Shown: positions 23,905 to 35,713, numbered from the stretch's first letter. The stretch is 64,000 nt of DNA from Lachnospiraceae bacterium UBA1818 (GCA_904419285.1 CAJFQZ010000003.1:1-64000), one strand, 5' to 3'. A program made the numbers and translations. The notes: generated from the letters alone by a model not told the origin.

Positions 23905-24042
23905 CTGTATCCTCAGTTCCCTTCAGCACGGCGGATCCCCGCCGCTTCAGGCCTTTCCACGTTAAGACGGCCTGTCTTTTTATCTTTTCATATGATATCA
24001 CACATTTTCTAAAGGATTATGAACACTTTCTTATAAATTTAT

Positions 24043-24091
24043 AAAGGGCGCCGCTCCCGCGGCTATGTATACCGCCGGGACAGCACCCTTT
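24043..24091 (-). terminator. Terminator of guaB
   Basis: A long GC-rich stem with arms AAAGGGTGCTGTCCCGGCGG and CCGCGGGAGCGGCGCCCTTT (some mismatches) lies 30 bp past the guaB stop on the minus strand. The T-tract is short (TTTATAAATTT). Confidence 0.7.
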
Positions 24092-24123
24092 GTCTCTTCT
24101 ATCTATGCTGTTAGCCTTTTCGC

Positions 24124-25623
<1,500 letters not shown>

Positions 25624-25632
25624 TTATCTGAT

Positions 25633-25661
25633 ATACTACATAAATTCCCGGAAGATGTCAA
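25633..25661 (-). promoter_or_regulatory. Promoter of guaB
   Basis: A perfect TTGACA, 17 bp, then TAGTAT on the minus strand, 55 bp upstream of the chosen start. Between here and the groEL terminator (25662-25795) I see AT-rich sequence without a gene. Confidence 0.75.
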
Positions 25662-25795
25662 GACATTTTGCGCCCTGCCGCGACGTTTGAATCTTGATTT
25701 ATTTTAAGTTGTATTATTAAGTTCTGCTTATAGATCGCACTCTTTTTATAAACATTTCAAATTTCCCCGAATCTTCAAGCCTCTTTCTGAAGCAC

Positions 25796-25840
25796 AAAAG
25801 TCCCCGGACACAGATCTTCTAAGACCTGTATCCGGGGACC
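25796..25840 (-). terminator. Terminator of groESL
   Basis: On the minus strand GTCCCCGGA.ACAG pairs with CTGT.TCCGGGGAC around a short AT loop, followed by TTTTG. It lies ~40 bp past the groEL stop. Confidence 0.85.
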
Positions 25841-25881
25841 TGCCCCGCCGGACTTCTTCCGTGCGGAGAGATAATATTCTA

Positions 25882-27531
<1,650 letters not shown>

Positions 27532-27563
27532 CTATTCTACTTCTATATTGAATTGGCTGCTGA

Positions 27564-27851
27564 CTACTCCTCTACGATCGCAAGGATGTCATTCTGCTTT
27601 ACAATGATATACTCTTCGTCGTCAAGCTCTACTTCTGTTCCGGCATATTTTGAATAGATCACCTTATCGCCGGCCTTTACCTGCATAACTACTTCTTTTC
27701 CATCTATATTACCGCCGGGTCCGACAGCGATCACTTCCGCTTCCTGCGGTTTCTCTTTTGCCTGTCCCGGTAAAACAATACCTGACTTTGTTGTCTCTTC
27801 TGCTTCTAACTGTTTTAAAACAATCTTGTCACCTAAAGGTACTAACTTCAT
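27564..27851 (-). CDS. groS: 10-kDa co-chaperonin GroES
   Basis: This 95-residue lid of the GroEL chamber has MKLVPLGDKIVLK at the N-terminus, the mobile loop ETTKSGIVLPGQAKEKP (about 19-35) and the usual C-terminal EEYIIVKQNDILAIVEE. The AGGAGG site lies ~7 nt before the ATG. First gene of the groESL operon. Confidence 0.99.
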   Translation of the reverse strand: MKLVPLGDKIVLKQLEAEETTKSGIVLPGQAKEKPQEAEVIAVGPGGNIDGKEVVMQVKAGDKVIYSKYAGTEVELDDEEYIIVKQNDILAIVEE

Positions 27852-27876
27852 TGTAATTCCTCCTTATTTTCATTTA

Positions 27877-27903
27877 TTAGCACTCATTTCCATTGAGTGC
27901 TAA
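27877..27903. promoter_or_regulatory. CIRCE operator (HrcA binding site)
   Basis: Exact match to the CIRCE consensus: TTAGCACTC, 9-bp spacer, GAGTGCTAA. It lies between the groESL promoter and groES. HrcA repression of chaperone genes through CIRCE is established; hrcA is not in this window. Confidence 0.97.
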
Positions 27904-27915
27904 CCTCATGAATAT

Positions 27916-27944
27916 AAAATAGCACTCTGCTGACTATTTGTCAA
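27916..27944 (-). promoter_or_regulatory. Promoter of groESL
   Basis: TTGACA-17 bp-TATTTT on the minus strand, with CIRCE starting 12 bp downstream of the -10. The spacer also carries a GAGTGCTA half-like sequence. Confidence 0.85.
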
Positions 27945-27976
27945 CAGAGTTTAATCTTTTTTTATAATTCAGAATT

Positions 27977-28013
27977 ACAGTTCAGCCCGCGCCTTCCCTT
28001 ATGGCTGAACTGT
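27977..28013 (-). terminator. Hairpin after the 28019-28342 gene
   Basis: Perfect 11-bp arms ACAGTTCAGCC/GGCTGAACTGT start 5 bp past the stop codon. The T-tract is weak (AATTCTG), so it may be a partial terminator before the groESL promoter. Confidence 0.55.
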
Positions 28014-28018
28014 TAGAT

Positions 28019-28342
28019 TTACAGGTTGCTCATCCTCCGTCCTTCGCAGACATTGTAGAAACCGTTCTGGATCCTGAACTTCAGAAGGTTCTTATCCTCG
28101 GACCGGTAGCGCTCCTTTACGACGCCGGTACAGTACAGGAGTTCTGATTTAGTCGAGATATAGCATCTGTACTTCGCGTCCAGCTGGATCGCTCCCAGAT
28201 CATCCTCCTTCAGCTCCAGATAAATGTAGTCTTCCTCCAGGTCATACTTATACACTGTGCATTTTCTGTTCGAATCGTCAAATATGCCGTCTGCCGAGAT
28301 GATCTTCTCCATCTGCAGATCGACCGGATTTCCTTCATACAT
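28019..28342 (-). CDS. Small conserved-looking protein downstream of codY
   Basis: This is a 107-residue soluble protein from ATG 28342 (MYEGNPVDLQMEK), placed 8 nt after GGAGG. An upstream TTG in frame is less likely because the ribosome site lies between the two. It is rich in charged residues and predicted strands (TVYKYDLEEDYIYLEL, YRCYISTKSELLYCTGVV, FRIQNGFYNV). That pattern is reminiscent of the YcgR-N/PilZ-like beta-barrel fold, but I cannot identify the RxxxR/DxSxxG c-di-GMP motif. No function is assigned. It follows codY behind a weak terminator and may be partly co-transcribed. Confidence 0.65.
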   Translation of the reverse strand: MYEGNPVDLQMEKIISADGIFDDSNRKCTVYKYDLEEDYIYLELKEDDLGAIQLDAKYRCYISTKSELLYCTGVVKERYRSEDKNLLKFRIQNGFYNVCEGRRMSNL

Positions 28343-28425
28343 GGCATTTTCCTCCAAACCTGTCTCTCAATTGCTTTCTCCTCGCATCTCCCCGGTGCAT
28401 CTGCGCACCGCCCCATAAGTCAGAT

Positions 28426-28450
28426 AAAGGGCATCAGCCTCCTGACACCC
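28426..28450 (-). terminator. Terminator of codY
   Basis: Minus-strand stem GGGTGTCAG/CTGATGCCC (9 bp, two G-T pairs), GAGG loop, then TTTAT. It lies ~15 bp past the codY stop. Confidence 0.65.
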
Positions 28451-28464
28451 CTTATATTTCCCGA

Positions 28465-29244
28465 TCACATTCGTTCTTTTTTGATCTTCTCGAGTTCTGT
28501 AAACACATAATCGTTCAGTACTTTGATATATGTTCCCTTCATTCCGGAAGAACGGGACTCGATCACGCCGGCACTTTCAAATTTGCGCAGAGCATTGACG
28601 ATAACGGAGCGGGTAATCCCGACTCTGTCCGCAACCTTGCTGGCCACCAGGATTCCCTCTGTCCCCTCCAGCTCGTCAAAAATATGTATGATCGCCTCAA
28701 GTTCAGAGAAGGACAGTGTGCTGATCGCAGACTGTACGATATGTTCCTTCCTCGTCTCCTCCGCGTTCTCCTCGTTTACCGAGCGGAGCATCTCAAGCCC
28801 CACCACCGCGGTTCCGTATTCGCTGAGTATGATATCGTCAATAGAATAGGTTGAGTCCTGCTTGTAGATAAACAGAGTTCCGAGCCGCTCTCCCGCGATG
28901 TCGATAGGTGTGACGATAGCCTGATATCCGGCCACTGTTTCCGGTGTGAAACCGAGCGTCTCCAGATTCACATTCTCTTTTGTCGAAAGGATACTCAAAA
29001 GCCTCTCGTTCAGCATGGAATCGATATGCGATCCCACCGACTCCGTGATCAGCTCATGGATCTCCTTCACATGGCTGCTCTTACTCACTCCCAGGATCTT
29101 GCCCTTTCTGCTGACTACCAGAACGTTCGAATCCAGGATCTCTGTGAGTACGGCACAGATATCATTAAAAACGACTTTGCTGGAATTGTTGTTGTGAAGC
29201 AGCTTATTAATTTTTCTGGTTTTATCCAATAGTTGTACGCTCAT
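28465..29244 (-). CDS. codY: GTP- and branched-chain-amino-acid-sensing repressor CodY
   Basis: This 259-residue global nutritional regulator has an N-terminal GAF domain (about residues 1-150, LLDKTRKINKLLHNNN...DICAVLTEILDSNVLVVSRKG) for isoleucine/valine sensing. A linker helix leads to a C-terminal winged helix (about 200-255) with VADRVGITRSVIVNALRKFE as recognition region. CodY represses nitrogen and amino acid genes when nutrients are plentiful. The candidate CodY box before gltB (9602-9616) makes that operon a likely target in this window. The GGAGG site is 5 nt before the ATG. It lies downstream of topA with its own promoter. Confidence 0.97.
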   Translation of the reverse strand: MSVQLLDKTRKINKLLHNNNSSKVVFNDICAVLTEILDSNVLVVSRKGKILGVSKSSHVKEIHELITESVGSHIDSMLNERLLSILSTKENVNLETLGFTPETVAGYQAIVTPIDIAGERLGTLFIYKQDSTYSIDDIILSEYGTAVVGLEMLRSVNEENAEETRKEHIVQSAISTLSFSELEAIIHIFDELEGTEGILVASKVADRVGITRSVIVNALRKFESAGVIESRSSGMKGTYIKVLNDYVFTELEKIKKERM

Positions 29245-29305
29245 TATTTCCTCCGCATTTTATTTCCAATAACCCCGGTAATTGTGTACACAAAACCGCA
29301 ATAAC

Positions 29306-29334
29306 AGTATATACATGCTTATGCTATCATACAA
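29306..29334 (-). promoter_or_regulatory. Promoter of codY
   Basis: TTGTAT-17 bp-TATACT on the minus strand in the 132-bp gap after topA. A degenerate CodY-box-like stretch (AATTCAGGAAATAT on the plus strand) overlaps the -35, too degenerate to claim autoregulation. Confidence 0.55.
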
Positions 29335-29376
29335 TTCAGGAAATATCAATCTGATTTCGATTTTTTTCACACTTTT

Positions 29377-31455
29377 CTAATTATTCCTGTTTTTTATCGC
29401 CTCAACATAACCGCACTGTTCATCCGCACACACAAGCTTGCTGCCCTTTTCCACCATATATCCGCCGCATTCCGGGCATTTCTTCTCCGACGGCTTCTGC
29501 CAGGACATAAACTCACACTCCGGATTGTCCTCGCATCCATAATATTTTCTTCCCTTTTTGGTCTTGCGGATCACCACGTCTTTTCCGCACAGCGGGCATT
29601 TCACGCCGATCTTCTCGAGATACGGCTTAGTATTCCTGCACTCCGGGAATCCCGGACAGGCAAGGAATTTTCCATGAGGACCGTACTTGATGACCATATT
29701 CCGTCCGCATTCCTCGCAGACCACGTCCGTCACCTCATCTTCTATCTTAACAGTCTCCAGCTCCTGCTCGGCTTTTTTTACCGCCTCTTCCAGATCCGGA
29801 TAGAAATTGCGGATCACTTCTTTCCACGGCACCTTTCCCTCTTCAACCATGTCGAGGAGTCCCTCCATGTTCGCGGTAAAATTGACGTCCACGATGCTCG
29901 GAAAGGACTGTTTCATGATGTTGTTGACAACTTCTCCGATCTCCGTGATGTAAAGGTTCTTCGCTTCTTTTGTCACATATCTCCTTCCGAGAATGATGGA
30001 GATCGTCGGCGCATATGTGCTGGGGCGTCCGATTCCCTGTTCCTCCAGCGTCTTGACCAGAGTCGCCTCTGTATAGTGTGCCGGCGGCTGGGTGAAATGC
30101 TGCTTCGGATCGAATTCCTTCTTTGTCAGTACAGAATCCATTGTCAGATTTCCCACGAGCACGCTGCTCTCCTCTTTCACTTCATCCGCCTCGGTATAGA
30201 CGGAACGGAAACCGTCAAACGCCATCTTCGCCGTAGATACAGTAAAACAGTACTCTGCTGCGCCGATCTTCACGGACGTAGTTTCATAGCGCGCAGGCTG
30301 CATACGGCTTGCCGTAAAACGTTTCCAGATAAGCTGGTACAGGCGGAACTGGTCTCTTGTAAGAGAGTCCTTGAGCGCTGCCGGAGTCCTCGTGATATCC
30401 GTAGGACGGATGGCCTCGTGGGCGTCCTGGATCTTTCTTCCGGATGCCTTGGCCACAGCCGGCTCCGCCGCGTATTCCTTTCCGTAAGTTGACGAAATAT
30501 ATTCTCTCGCAGCAGCGTCAGCCTCTTCAGAGATCCTCGTTGAATCAGTACGGAGATAGGTGATGACACCGACCGTGCCATTTCCCTTGATGTCGATTCC
30601 TTCATAGAGCTGCTGGGCAATGCGCATGGTCTTCTGCGTTCCGAAATTCAGCGCCTTGGCTGCCTCCTGCTGGAGCGTACTCGTTGTAAACGGAAGCGGT
30701 GCCTTCCGGATCCTCTCACTCCTCTTGATATCTGTGATCTTGAATTCGGCATTCTCAACAGCCTTCACGATCTCATCAAGCTCCTGCTTTGACCGGATGG
30801 TCATTTTGTTTTTCTCTGTTCCATAGAACTTTGCTGTCAGAGGGCGCTTCTCCCCCTTGACATTCAGGACAGCGTCAAGCGTCCAGTATTCCTCCGGAAT
30901 GAACGCGTTGATCTCATCCTCACGGTCTGCAATGAGCCTGAGTGCCACCGACTGCACTCTTCCAGCGCTCAGCCCCCTCTTCACCTTCGCCCAGAGAACC
31001 GGACTGATCATATATCCCACCATGCGGTCAAGGACACGTCTCGCCTGCTGCGCGTCCACCAGATTCATGTCAATGTCTCTCGGCGCCTTGAGCGAAGCCT
31101 TTACTGCGTTTTTCGTGATCTCATTAAATGTGATACGACGCATTTTCTTTTCATCCAGCTTGAGAGCCGCCGCCAGATGCCAGGAGATCGCCTCTCCTTC
31201 CCGGTCAGGGTCGGTAGCGAGATAGACTTTATCTGACTTTTTAACCTCTTTTCTCAGATTCGCAAGGATATCTCCCTTTCCGCGGATCGTGATATATTTC
31301 GGTTCATAATCATGCTCGATGTCAATGCCGAGCTGACTCTTGGGAAGGTCCCGTACATGTCCCTGGGATGCCGCAACTGTATAATTGCTCCCAAGAAATT
31401 TTTTGATTGTCTTCACCTTTGCCGGCGACTCCACGATAACAAGATAATGTGCCAT
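29377..31455 (-). CDS. topA: DNA topoisomerase I (type IA)
   Basis: This 692-residue enzyme relaxes negative supercoils. The Toprim domain at the N-terminus has VESPAKVKTIKKFLG and the acidic DPDREGEAISWH (near 110). The active-site Tyr is in GVITYLRTDSTRIS (near 300). The C-terminus carries three Cys4 zinc ribbons (CEECGRNM..CPGFPEC, CPLCGKD..CEDNPEC, CPECGGY..CADEQC). The gene follows dprA by 37 bp and uses a GGAGG site 11 nt from the ATG. The order yifB-dprA-topA-codY is common in Clostridia. Confidence 0.98.
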   Translation of the reverse strand: MAHYLVIVESPAKVKTIKKFLGSNYTVAASQGHVRDLPKSQLGIDIEHDYEPKYITIRGKGDILANLRKEVKKSDKVYLATDPDREGEAISWHLAAALKLDEKKMRRITFNEITKNAVKASLKAPRDIDMNLVDAQQARRVLDRMVGYMISPVLWAKVKRGLSAGRVQSVALRLIADREDEINAFIPEEYWTLDAVLNVKGEKRPLTAKFYGTEKNKMTIRSKQELDEIVKAVENAEFKITDIKRSERIRKAPLPFTTSTLQQEAAKALNFGTQKTMRIAQQLYEGIDIKGNGTVGVITYLRTDSTRISEEADAAAREYISSTYGKEYAAEPAVAKASGRKIQDAHEAIRPTDITRTPAALKDSLTRDQFRLYQLIWKRFTASRMQPARYETTSVKIGAAEYCFTVSTAKMAFDGFRSVYTEADEVKEESSVLVGNLTMDSVLTKKEFDPKQHFTQPPAHYTEATLVKTLEEQGIGRPSTYAPTISIILGRRYVTKEAKNLYITEIGEVVNNIMKQSFPSIVDVNFTANMEGLLDMVEEGKVPWKEVIRNFYPDLEEAVKKAEQELETVKIEDEVTDVVCEECGRNMVIKYGPHGKFLACPGFPECRNTKPYLEKIGVKCPLCGKDVVIRKTKKGRKYYGCEDNPECEFMSWQKPSEKKCPECGGYMVEKGSKLVCADEQCGYVEAIKNRNN

Positions 31456-31492
31456 AAAACCCGATTCCTCCGTCCGGCAGCACTGCTGCCTT

Positions 31493-32632
31493 CTATTTTG
31501 CTTTTATATAAAAATTTTTCGATATTTCTCTTATACAGCCCTGCAGTTCCAGCGCGACAAGAGCGTTCATCAGCTCTGAAACACTAAGCTTTGTCTCTTC
31601 TGCAAGGCGGTCGATATTCTTCGGATACAAGCCGAGACAACTATACACCAAATTTTCTGGAGTTTCAAGCACTTTTTCATTTTTGTCTTCCTTTTGCACC
31701 GATGCCGCAAAGGCCAGATCCCACTCCTTCAGAAGCATTTCCGGGCTCAGCAGGATCCCCGCCCCCTGCTGGATCAGGCGGTTGCACCCTCTGCTCAGGT
31801 CACTGTTAACCGGACCGGGAAGTGCGTAGACGTCTCTTCCCTGTTCCAGCGCCAGGTCTGCAGTGATCAGAGAACCGCTCCGTTCTCTTGCCTCCATCAC
31901 CAGGACTACATCGGAGAGCCCGCTGATGATCCGGTTTCTCGGAGGAAAGTTCTGGGATACAGGAGGCGTCCCGGGCGGGTATTCGGAGAGGATGCCGCCG
32001 CCCTGTTCCTGGATATCCACATACAGTCCGATATGCTCTCTCGGATAGCATACATCTACGCCGGAACCGAGCACCGCAAATGTCCTTCCGCCTCCCATCA
32101 GTGCGCCGCGCTGTCCCATGCCGTCGATTCCTCTGGCCAGCCCGCTGATGATCTCCACGCCGCAGGAAGCCAGCTTTTCTGCAAATTCGACAGCATACTT
32201 TTCTCCGTACGGCGTGCATCTTCTCGCCCCCACAACAGCGGCCTTCCGCGACACTCTGTCAGGCAGTCGGCCTTTCACAAAAAGTGCAAACGGAAAATCT
32301 GCGATCTCCCGAAGCTTTTCCGGATAGTCCGGTGAGAAGTATGGGACAAAGCGGATCCCCTTTTCACAGGATCTATCATAAACCTCTTTCAGCCCCTTCT
32401 CTTTCTGCGCCTGCCTAATTGTATTTCTCTCCCGTTCTGTTAAGAACCCGATTTGTGAAATTTCTGTTTCTTCTATATAATAGACCGCCCGCCCCGTCTT
32501 CATGTACTGTCTGAGCAGGTATTTTTTTCTTGCCGGAAGCCTCAGGCCCGCAAGCCAGAACTCATATTCCATCTCCGTGCTTCCAGGATCTTCCACATTG
32601 CTTTTTTCTGTCTTGTCTTCTTCCCTCAGCAT
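31493..32632 (-). CDS. dprA: DNA-processing protein DprA (Smf)
   Basis: This 379-residue protein protects incoming single-stranded DNA and loads RecA during transformation or recombination. A short N-terminal helical domain precedes a Rossmann fold (about 115-310) with VGARRCTPYG, SGLARGIDGMGQRGAL (near 165-180), ISEYPPGTPP-like loop, FPPRNRIISGLSDVVLVMEA (near 230-250) and QGRDVYALPG. A winged-helix-like C-terminal tail ends the protein. The start lies inside the 3' end of yifB (7-bp overlap), with GGGGAGG upstream. Whether the cell is competent cannot be judged; DprA is widespread. Confidence 0.95.
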   Translation of the reverse strand: MLREEDKTEKSNVEDPGSTEMEYEFWLAGLRLPARKKYLLRQYMKTGRAVYYIEETEISQIGFLTERERNTIRQAQKEKGLKEVYDRSCEKGIRFVPYFSPDYPEKLREIADFPFALFVKGRLPDRVSRKAAVVGARRCTPYGEKYAVEFAEKLASCGVEIISGLARGIDGMGQRGALMGGGRTFAVLGSGVDVCYPREHIGLYVDIQEQGGGILSEYPPGTPPVSQNFPPRNRIISGLSDVVLVMEARERSGSLITADLALEQGRDVYALPGPVNSDLSRGCNRLIQQGAGILLSPEMLLKEWDLAFAASVQKEDKNEKVLETPENLVYSCLGLYPKNIDRLAEETKLSVSELMNALVALELQGCIREISKNFYIKAK

Positions 32633-34170
32633 ACGCTCTGCCTCCCCCAGTATTTTCTGTCAACTGTCCTGTATCCGATCGCCTCTCTCAGATGCTCTTC
32701 CCTGATCTTCTCGTCCCCGTCAAGATCCGCAATGGTCCGTGCCGCTCTGATCACTCTGTGATATGCCCTTGCGCTCAGCTCCAGCACGGAAAAAGCGTTC
32801 TCCATCAGCCGCTGTCCTGCCGGACCGAGGGCGCAGTATTTCTTCAGTTCCTCCCCGGAGAGCATTGCGTTCACTCTGATTCCTGTCCCGCGGTACCGCT
32901 CCGCCTGGATCCGCCTGGCGCGGGTCACCCGCTCCCGTATCTGCGCCGAGCTTTCCCCCTTCTCCCTTTCTGTCAGATCTTCGTACCGTACTCTGGATGC
33001 CTCCGCGCAGAGATCGATCCGTTCCAGGAAGGGCTGGCTGACTCTGCTGATATATGTCTGGATCTGCGCCGGAGTGCAGGTGCAGCGCTCCAGATCAGGA
33101 TAACATCCACAGGGACAGGGATTCATGGCCGCTACAAGCATGAAATCAGCCGGGAAGGTATAATTTCCATATGTGCGGGAAATCCGGATGCTGCGCTGTT
33201 CCAGAGGCTGGCGCAGCACCTCCAGGACTCCCTTTCTGAATTCAGGGAGTTCATCCAGGAACAGTACGCCGCCGTGCGCAAGACTAATCTCTCCCGGTCT
33301 CGGGATCATCCCTCCGCCGATCAGCGCCGCTCTGGTTGCCGTGTGGTGCACGCTGCGGAACGGCCTTCTGGTGATCAGCGGCTCCTTTTCATCCAGAAGT
33401 CCCATGATACTGTAGATCTTGGTGATCTCCATACTCTCCTCCATTTCAAGAGGAGGCAGGATGCCCGCAATACACTTAGCCGTCATAGTCTTTCCGCTGC
33501 CCGGCGGTCCGATGAGCAGAAGATTGTGTCCTCCCGCAACTGCGATCTCTGCTGCCCTGCGCACGTTTTCCTGTCCGCGCAGATCGGCAAAATCTTCCTC
33601 CGGAGGGACTTCCGACGAAAGTGAACGCTTTCCACGGATCCGGACTCCTTCTTCTGTTTTTCCGTTCAGGAATGCGACCGCATCCTGCAGACGTTCTACG
33701 CCGATGATCTTTATTCCCTCCACAAGGGCGCCCTCCGCGGCATTCTCCGCAGGTACGATGCAGCACGCAATACCGGCGGCTTTTGCCTCCATCACGATCG
33801 GCAGGATGCCGGGCACCTTCCTCACACCTCCATCCAGGCCCAGTTCTCCAATGACAAGGCAGTCTCTCAGCCTCCTCGGATTCACCGATCCCAGAGAGAC
33901 GAGGATGCCGGCTGCAATGGGAAGATCAAAGGATGCGCCTCTCTTCCGCATGGTTGCCGGCGAGAGATTGATCACAGTCCGTTTTGCAGGGAAGTCAAAT
34001 CCCGCGTTCCGGATCGCCGTGCGCACACGTTCTCCCGCCTCCTTTACCTCGGACGACAGGTATCCCACCATATGGAACACCGGAAGCCCGTTGCTCACAT
34101 CCGCCTCGACATGCACAAACTCTACACGCAGTCCTTCGACTGCAGCGGATAATACTGTGCTGAAACTCAT
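32626..34170 (-). CDS. comM: YifB/ComM-family Mg-chelatase-like AAA+ ATPase
   Basis: This 514-residue protein starts at ATG 34170 (MSFSTVLSAAVEG), 8 nt after AAAGGAG. Residues ~1-165 form the Lon-like ChlI fold (HVEADVSNGLPVFHMVGY). The AAA+ core has Walker A GPPGSGKTM (near 220), Walker B VLFLDELPEF (near 295-305), sensor NPCPCGCYP (near 345-355) and the C-terminal Mg-chelatase lid. In naturally competent bacteria ComM is a branch-migration helicase; in other species the role is unclear. It heads the yifB-dprA-topA unit from the promoter at 34350-34378. Confidence 0.93.
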   Translation of the reverse strand: MSFSTVLSAAVEGLRVEFVHVEADVSNGLPVFHMVGYLSSEVKEAGERVRTAIRNAGFDFPAKRTVINLSPATMRKRGASFDLPIAAGILVSLGSVNPRRLRDCLVIGELGLDGGVRKVPGILPIVMEAKAAGIACCIVPAENAAEGALVEGIKIIGVERLQDAVAFLNGKTEEGVRIRGKRSLSSEVPPEEDFADLRGQENVRRAAEIAVAGGHNLLLIGPPGSGKTMTAKCIAGILPPLEMEESMEITKIYSIMGLLDEKEPLITRRPFRSVHHTATRAALIGGGMIPRPGEISLAHGGVLFLDELPEFRKGVLEVLRQPLEQRSIRISRTYGNYTFPADFMLVAAMNPCPCGCYPDLERCTCTPAQIQTYISRVSQPFLERIDLCAEASRVRYEDLTEREKGESSAQIRERVTRARRIQAERYRGTGIRVNAMLSGEELKKYCALGPAGQRLMENAFSVLELSARAYHRVIRAARTIADLDGDEKIREEHLREAIGYRTVDRKYWGRQSVC

Positions 34171-34349
34171 TCGCACGCTCCTTTCCATGAGTTTCCTTTT
34201 TCCTAAAACACCACAAAATATCAAGTTTTCAAGCGTACTTCCATGTACCCGCCGGGCGTCCCGCCCTTCTTCGGTTAACAGCAGCTGAAAATTCGGCTGA
34301 AACAGCCTGAAATGATTGCCGGGAAAGATTCTCCCGGGAATGTAAGATT

Positions 34350-34378
34350 ATAATAAGGCACCCGCCCGTCCCTGTCAA
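34350..34378 (-). promoter_or_regulatory. Promoter of yifB-dprA-topA
   Basis: A perfect TTGACA, 17 bp, then TATTAT on the minus strand. The ~180-nt leader contains CCGGGAAAG/CTCCCGG arms (about 34319-34338). The region between yifB and sigK (34171-34470) holds no further gene. Confidence 0.75.
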
Positions 34379-34470
34379 CTGTTTCCTGCTTTCTTCCGTC
34401 TTTTCCTTGGAAAAGCACAATTTCCGGCATTTTTTCATAAACTATATCAAATGCGCTAAGAGGTGCCGTC

Positions 34471-35091
34471 TTGAAATCATTTCCCAATCCCCTCACACCT
34501 TCGGAAGAGAAGTACTACATCCAGAAATATACGGAGGGAGACCTCGAGGCAAAGCATATTCTCATCGAACGTAATCTCCGGCTCGTCGCACATGTCGTAA
34601 AGAAATATCAGAATCTGGAAGAGGATCCTGAGGATCTGATCTCCATCGGTACGATCGGTCTGATCAAGGCCGTCGTCACTTTTAATCCAGAGAAGGGAAA
34701 CAGGCTTGCAGCATACGCATCCCGGTGTGTAGAAAACGAAGTCCTTATGTACCTCCGCTCGAAGAAAAAAAACGGAAAAGAGATTTCCCTCTACGAACCG
34801 ATCGGAACGGACCGGGAGGGAAATGAGATCAAACTCTATGATATCATGGAAACCGATGAGGCCGACATCCCGGAAAAAATCTATCTGAAGGAAAATATCC
34901 AGAAGCTCTATGAAAAGGTAGAAAGCGAGCTCTCCCCCAGGGAAAAACTCGTATTGAAAATGCGCTACGGGCTCTATAACGGAGAACAGTATACCCAGCG
35001 GGAAATCGCCAGACAGATTGGCATCTCCCGCTCTTATGTTTCCAGAATAGAAAAAAGCGCAGTTGAAAAACTGCGCACTTTTTTCACATGA
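34471..35091 (+). CDS. sigK: Late sporulation sigma factor SigK-type
   Basis: This 206-residue sigma-70 family factor starts at TTG 34471 (MKSFPNPLTPSEE), preceded by AGAGGTG. Region 2 is LIERNLRLVAHVVKKY...DLISIGTIGLIKAVVTF (about 30-75). Region 3 is short, and region 4 has a helix-turn-helix YTQREIARQIGISRSYVSRIEKSAVEKL (about 172-200). Sequence and length match the mother-cell factor SigK. A stop codon 11 codons upstream leaves no room for a long hydrophobic pro-sequence, and the gene is not split by a skin element. Its last codons form the stem of the bidirectional terminator. A CATAAACT stretch ~40 bp upstream vaguely resembles a SigE -10, but that is weak. Confidence 0.92.
   Translation: MKSFPNPLTPSEEKYYIQKYTEGDLEAKHILIERNLRLVAHVVKKYQNLEEDPEDLISIGTIGLIKAVVTFNPEKGNRLAAYASRCVENEVLMYLRSKKKNGKEISLYEPIGTDREGNEIKLYDIMETDEADIPEKIYLKENIQKLYEKVESELSPREKLVLKMRYGLYNGEQYTQREIARQIGISRSYVSRIEKSAVEKLRTFFT
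35051..35084. terminator. Bidirectional terminator embedded in the sigK 3' end
   Basis: A perfect 8-bp stem GCGCAGTT/AACTGCGC with a 4-nt loop is flanked by six A's on one side and six T's on the other, so it works on both strands. It serves sigK (plus) and the LemA-like gene (minus). It lies inside the sigK coding sequence and touches the stop of the LemA-like gene. Confidence 0.9.
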
Positions 35092-35713
35092 TATTTTCAT
35101 CTGTGGGATCCTCATAGTACTCCAGCGCTCCCTCCCTGCTCAGAGCCCTGAATAAAACGACAGGGAAACTCTTGATCCCCGCGTTGTACTGTGAGGCATA
35201 CCCATTGTATGCCATCTTTGCATTCGCCAGTTCCTCATACTCCTTCACGATCTGAGAAAAAAGACGCATCACAGTCTCATCGGATCTAAGTACAGGATAT
35301 GCGCTCAGGCTTGCCTTTACTTCTCCCAGAGATTTCAGGTGGCGGTATTTCTTTGCCTCATTTCTGCTCACTTTGAGATAGATCTCTTTTTCATGATTCA
35401 TCTGATTTTCCACAATCGGATCAAGCTGGAACAGAATGTTATCGATTCTTCCCCTGATCACATTGATATTGCTCTTCATGGCCATTGCCTGTTCCCGTAT
35501 TTTATGGAGTCCGTTATTCTCAACGCTGACGCCTCCTGCGAGAGCGATCACGATGCTGAGAACATACCCTGCAGTGAACACCCAGGCAGAGGCTTCCTCC
35601 GCTTCCGGTTCAAACATAAGGCTGATCACGCCGGCGAAGACTGCTCCCATGAAAAAGATGATGATAAGATACAAAAACAGTTTCACGATAAATGGAATTT
35701 TCTGCAGCCACAT
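35084..35713 (-). CDS. LemA-like membrane protein
   Basis: This 209-residue protein has two N-terminal transmembrane helices (about residues 10-32 and 42-62) followed by a long helical domain. The end of that domain, AKMAYNGYASQYNAGIKSFPVVLF (about 165-188), fits the LemA signature of paired helices with YN...YN...FP. LemA-family proteins are membrane anchored with an extracytoplasmic or cytoplasmic helical bundle and no settled function. The gene is convergent with sigK (8-bp overlap) and is the last gene behind rnj-trmR-trhP. Similarity is partial, so the family assignment is moderate. Confidence 0.6.
   Translation of the reverse strand: MWLQKIPFIVKLFLYLIIIFFMGAVFAGVISLMFEPEAEEASAWVFTAGYVLSIVIALAGGVSVENNGLHKIREQAMAMKSNINVIRGRIDNILFQLDPIVENQMNHEKEIYLKVSRNEAKKYRHLKSLGEVKASLSAYPVLRSDETVMRLFSQIVKEYEELANAKMAYNGYASQYNAGIKSFPVVLFRALSREGALEYYEDPTDENIM

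Noticed and set aside
29306-29345. CodY autoregulatory box at the codY promoter
   Set aside because: The best 15-mer has five mismatches to the consensus, too many to claim.
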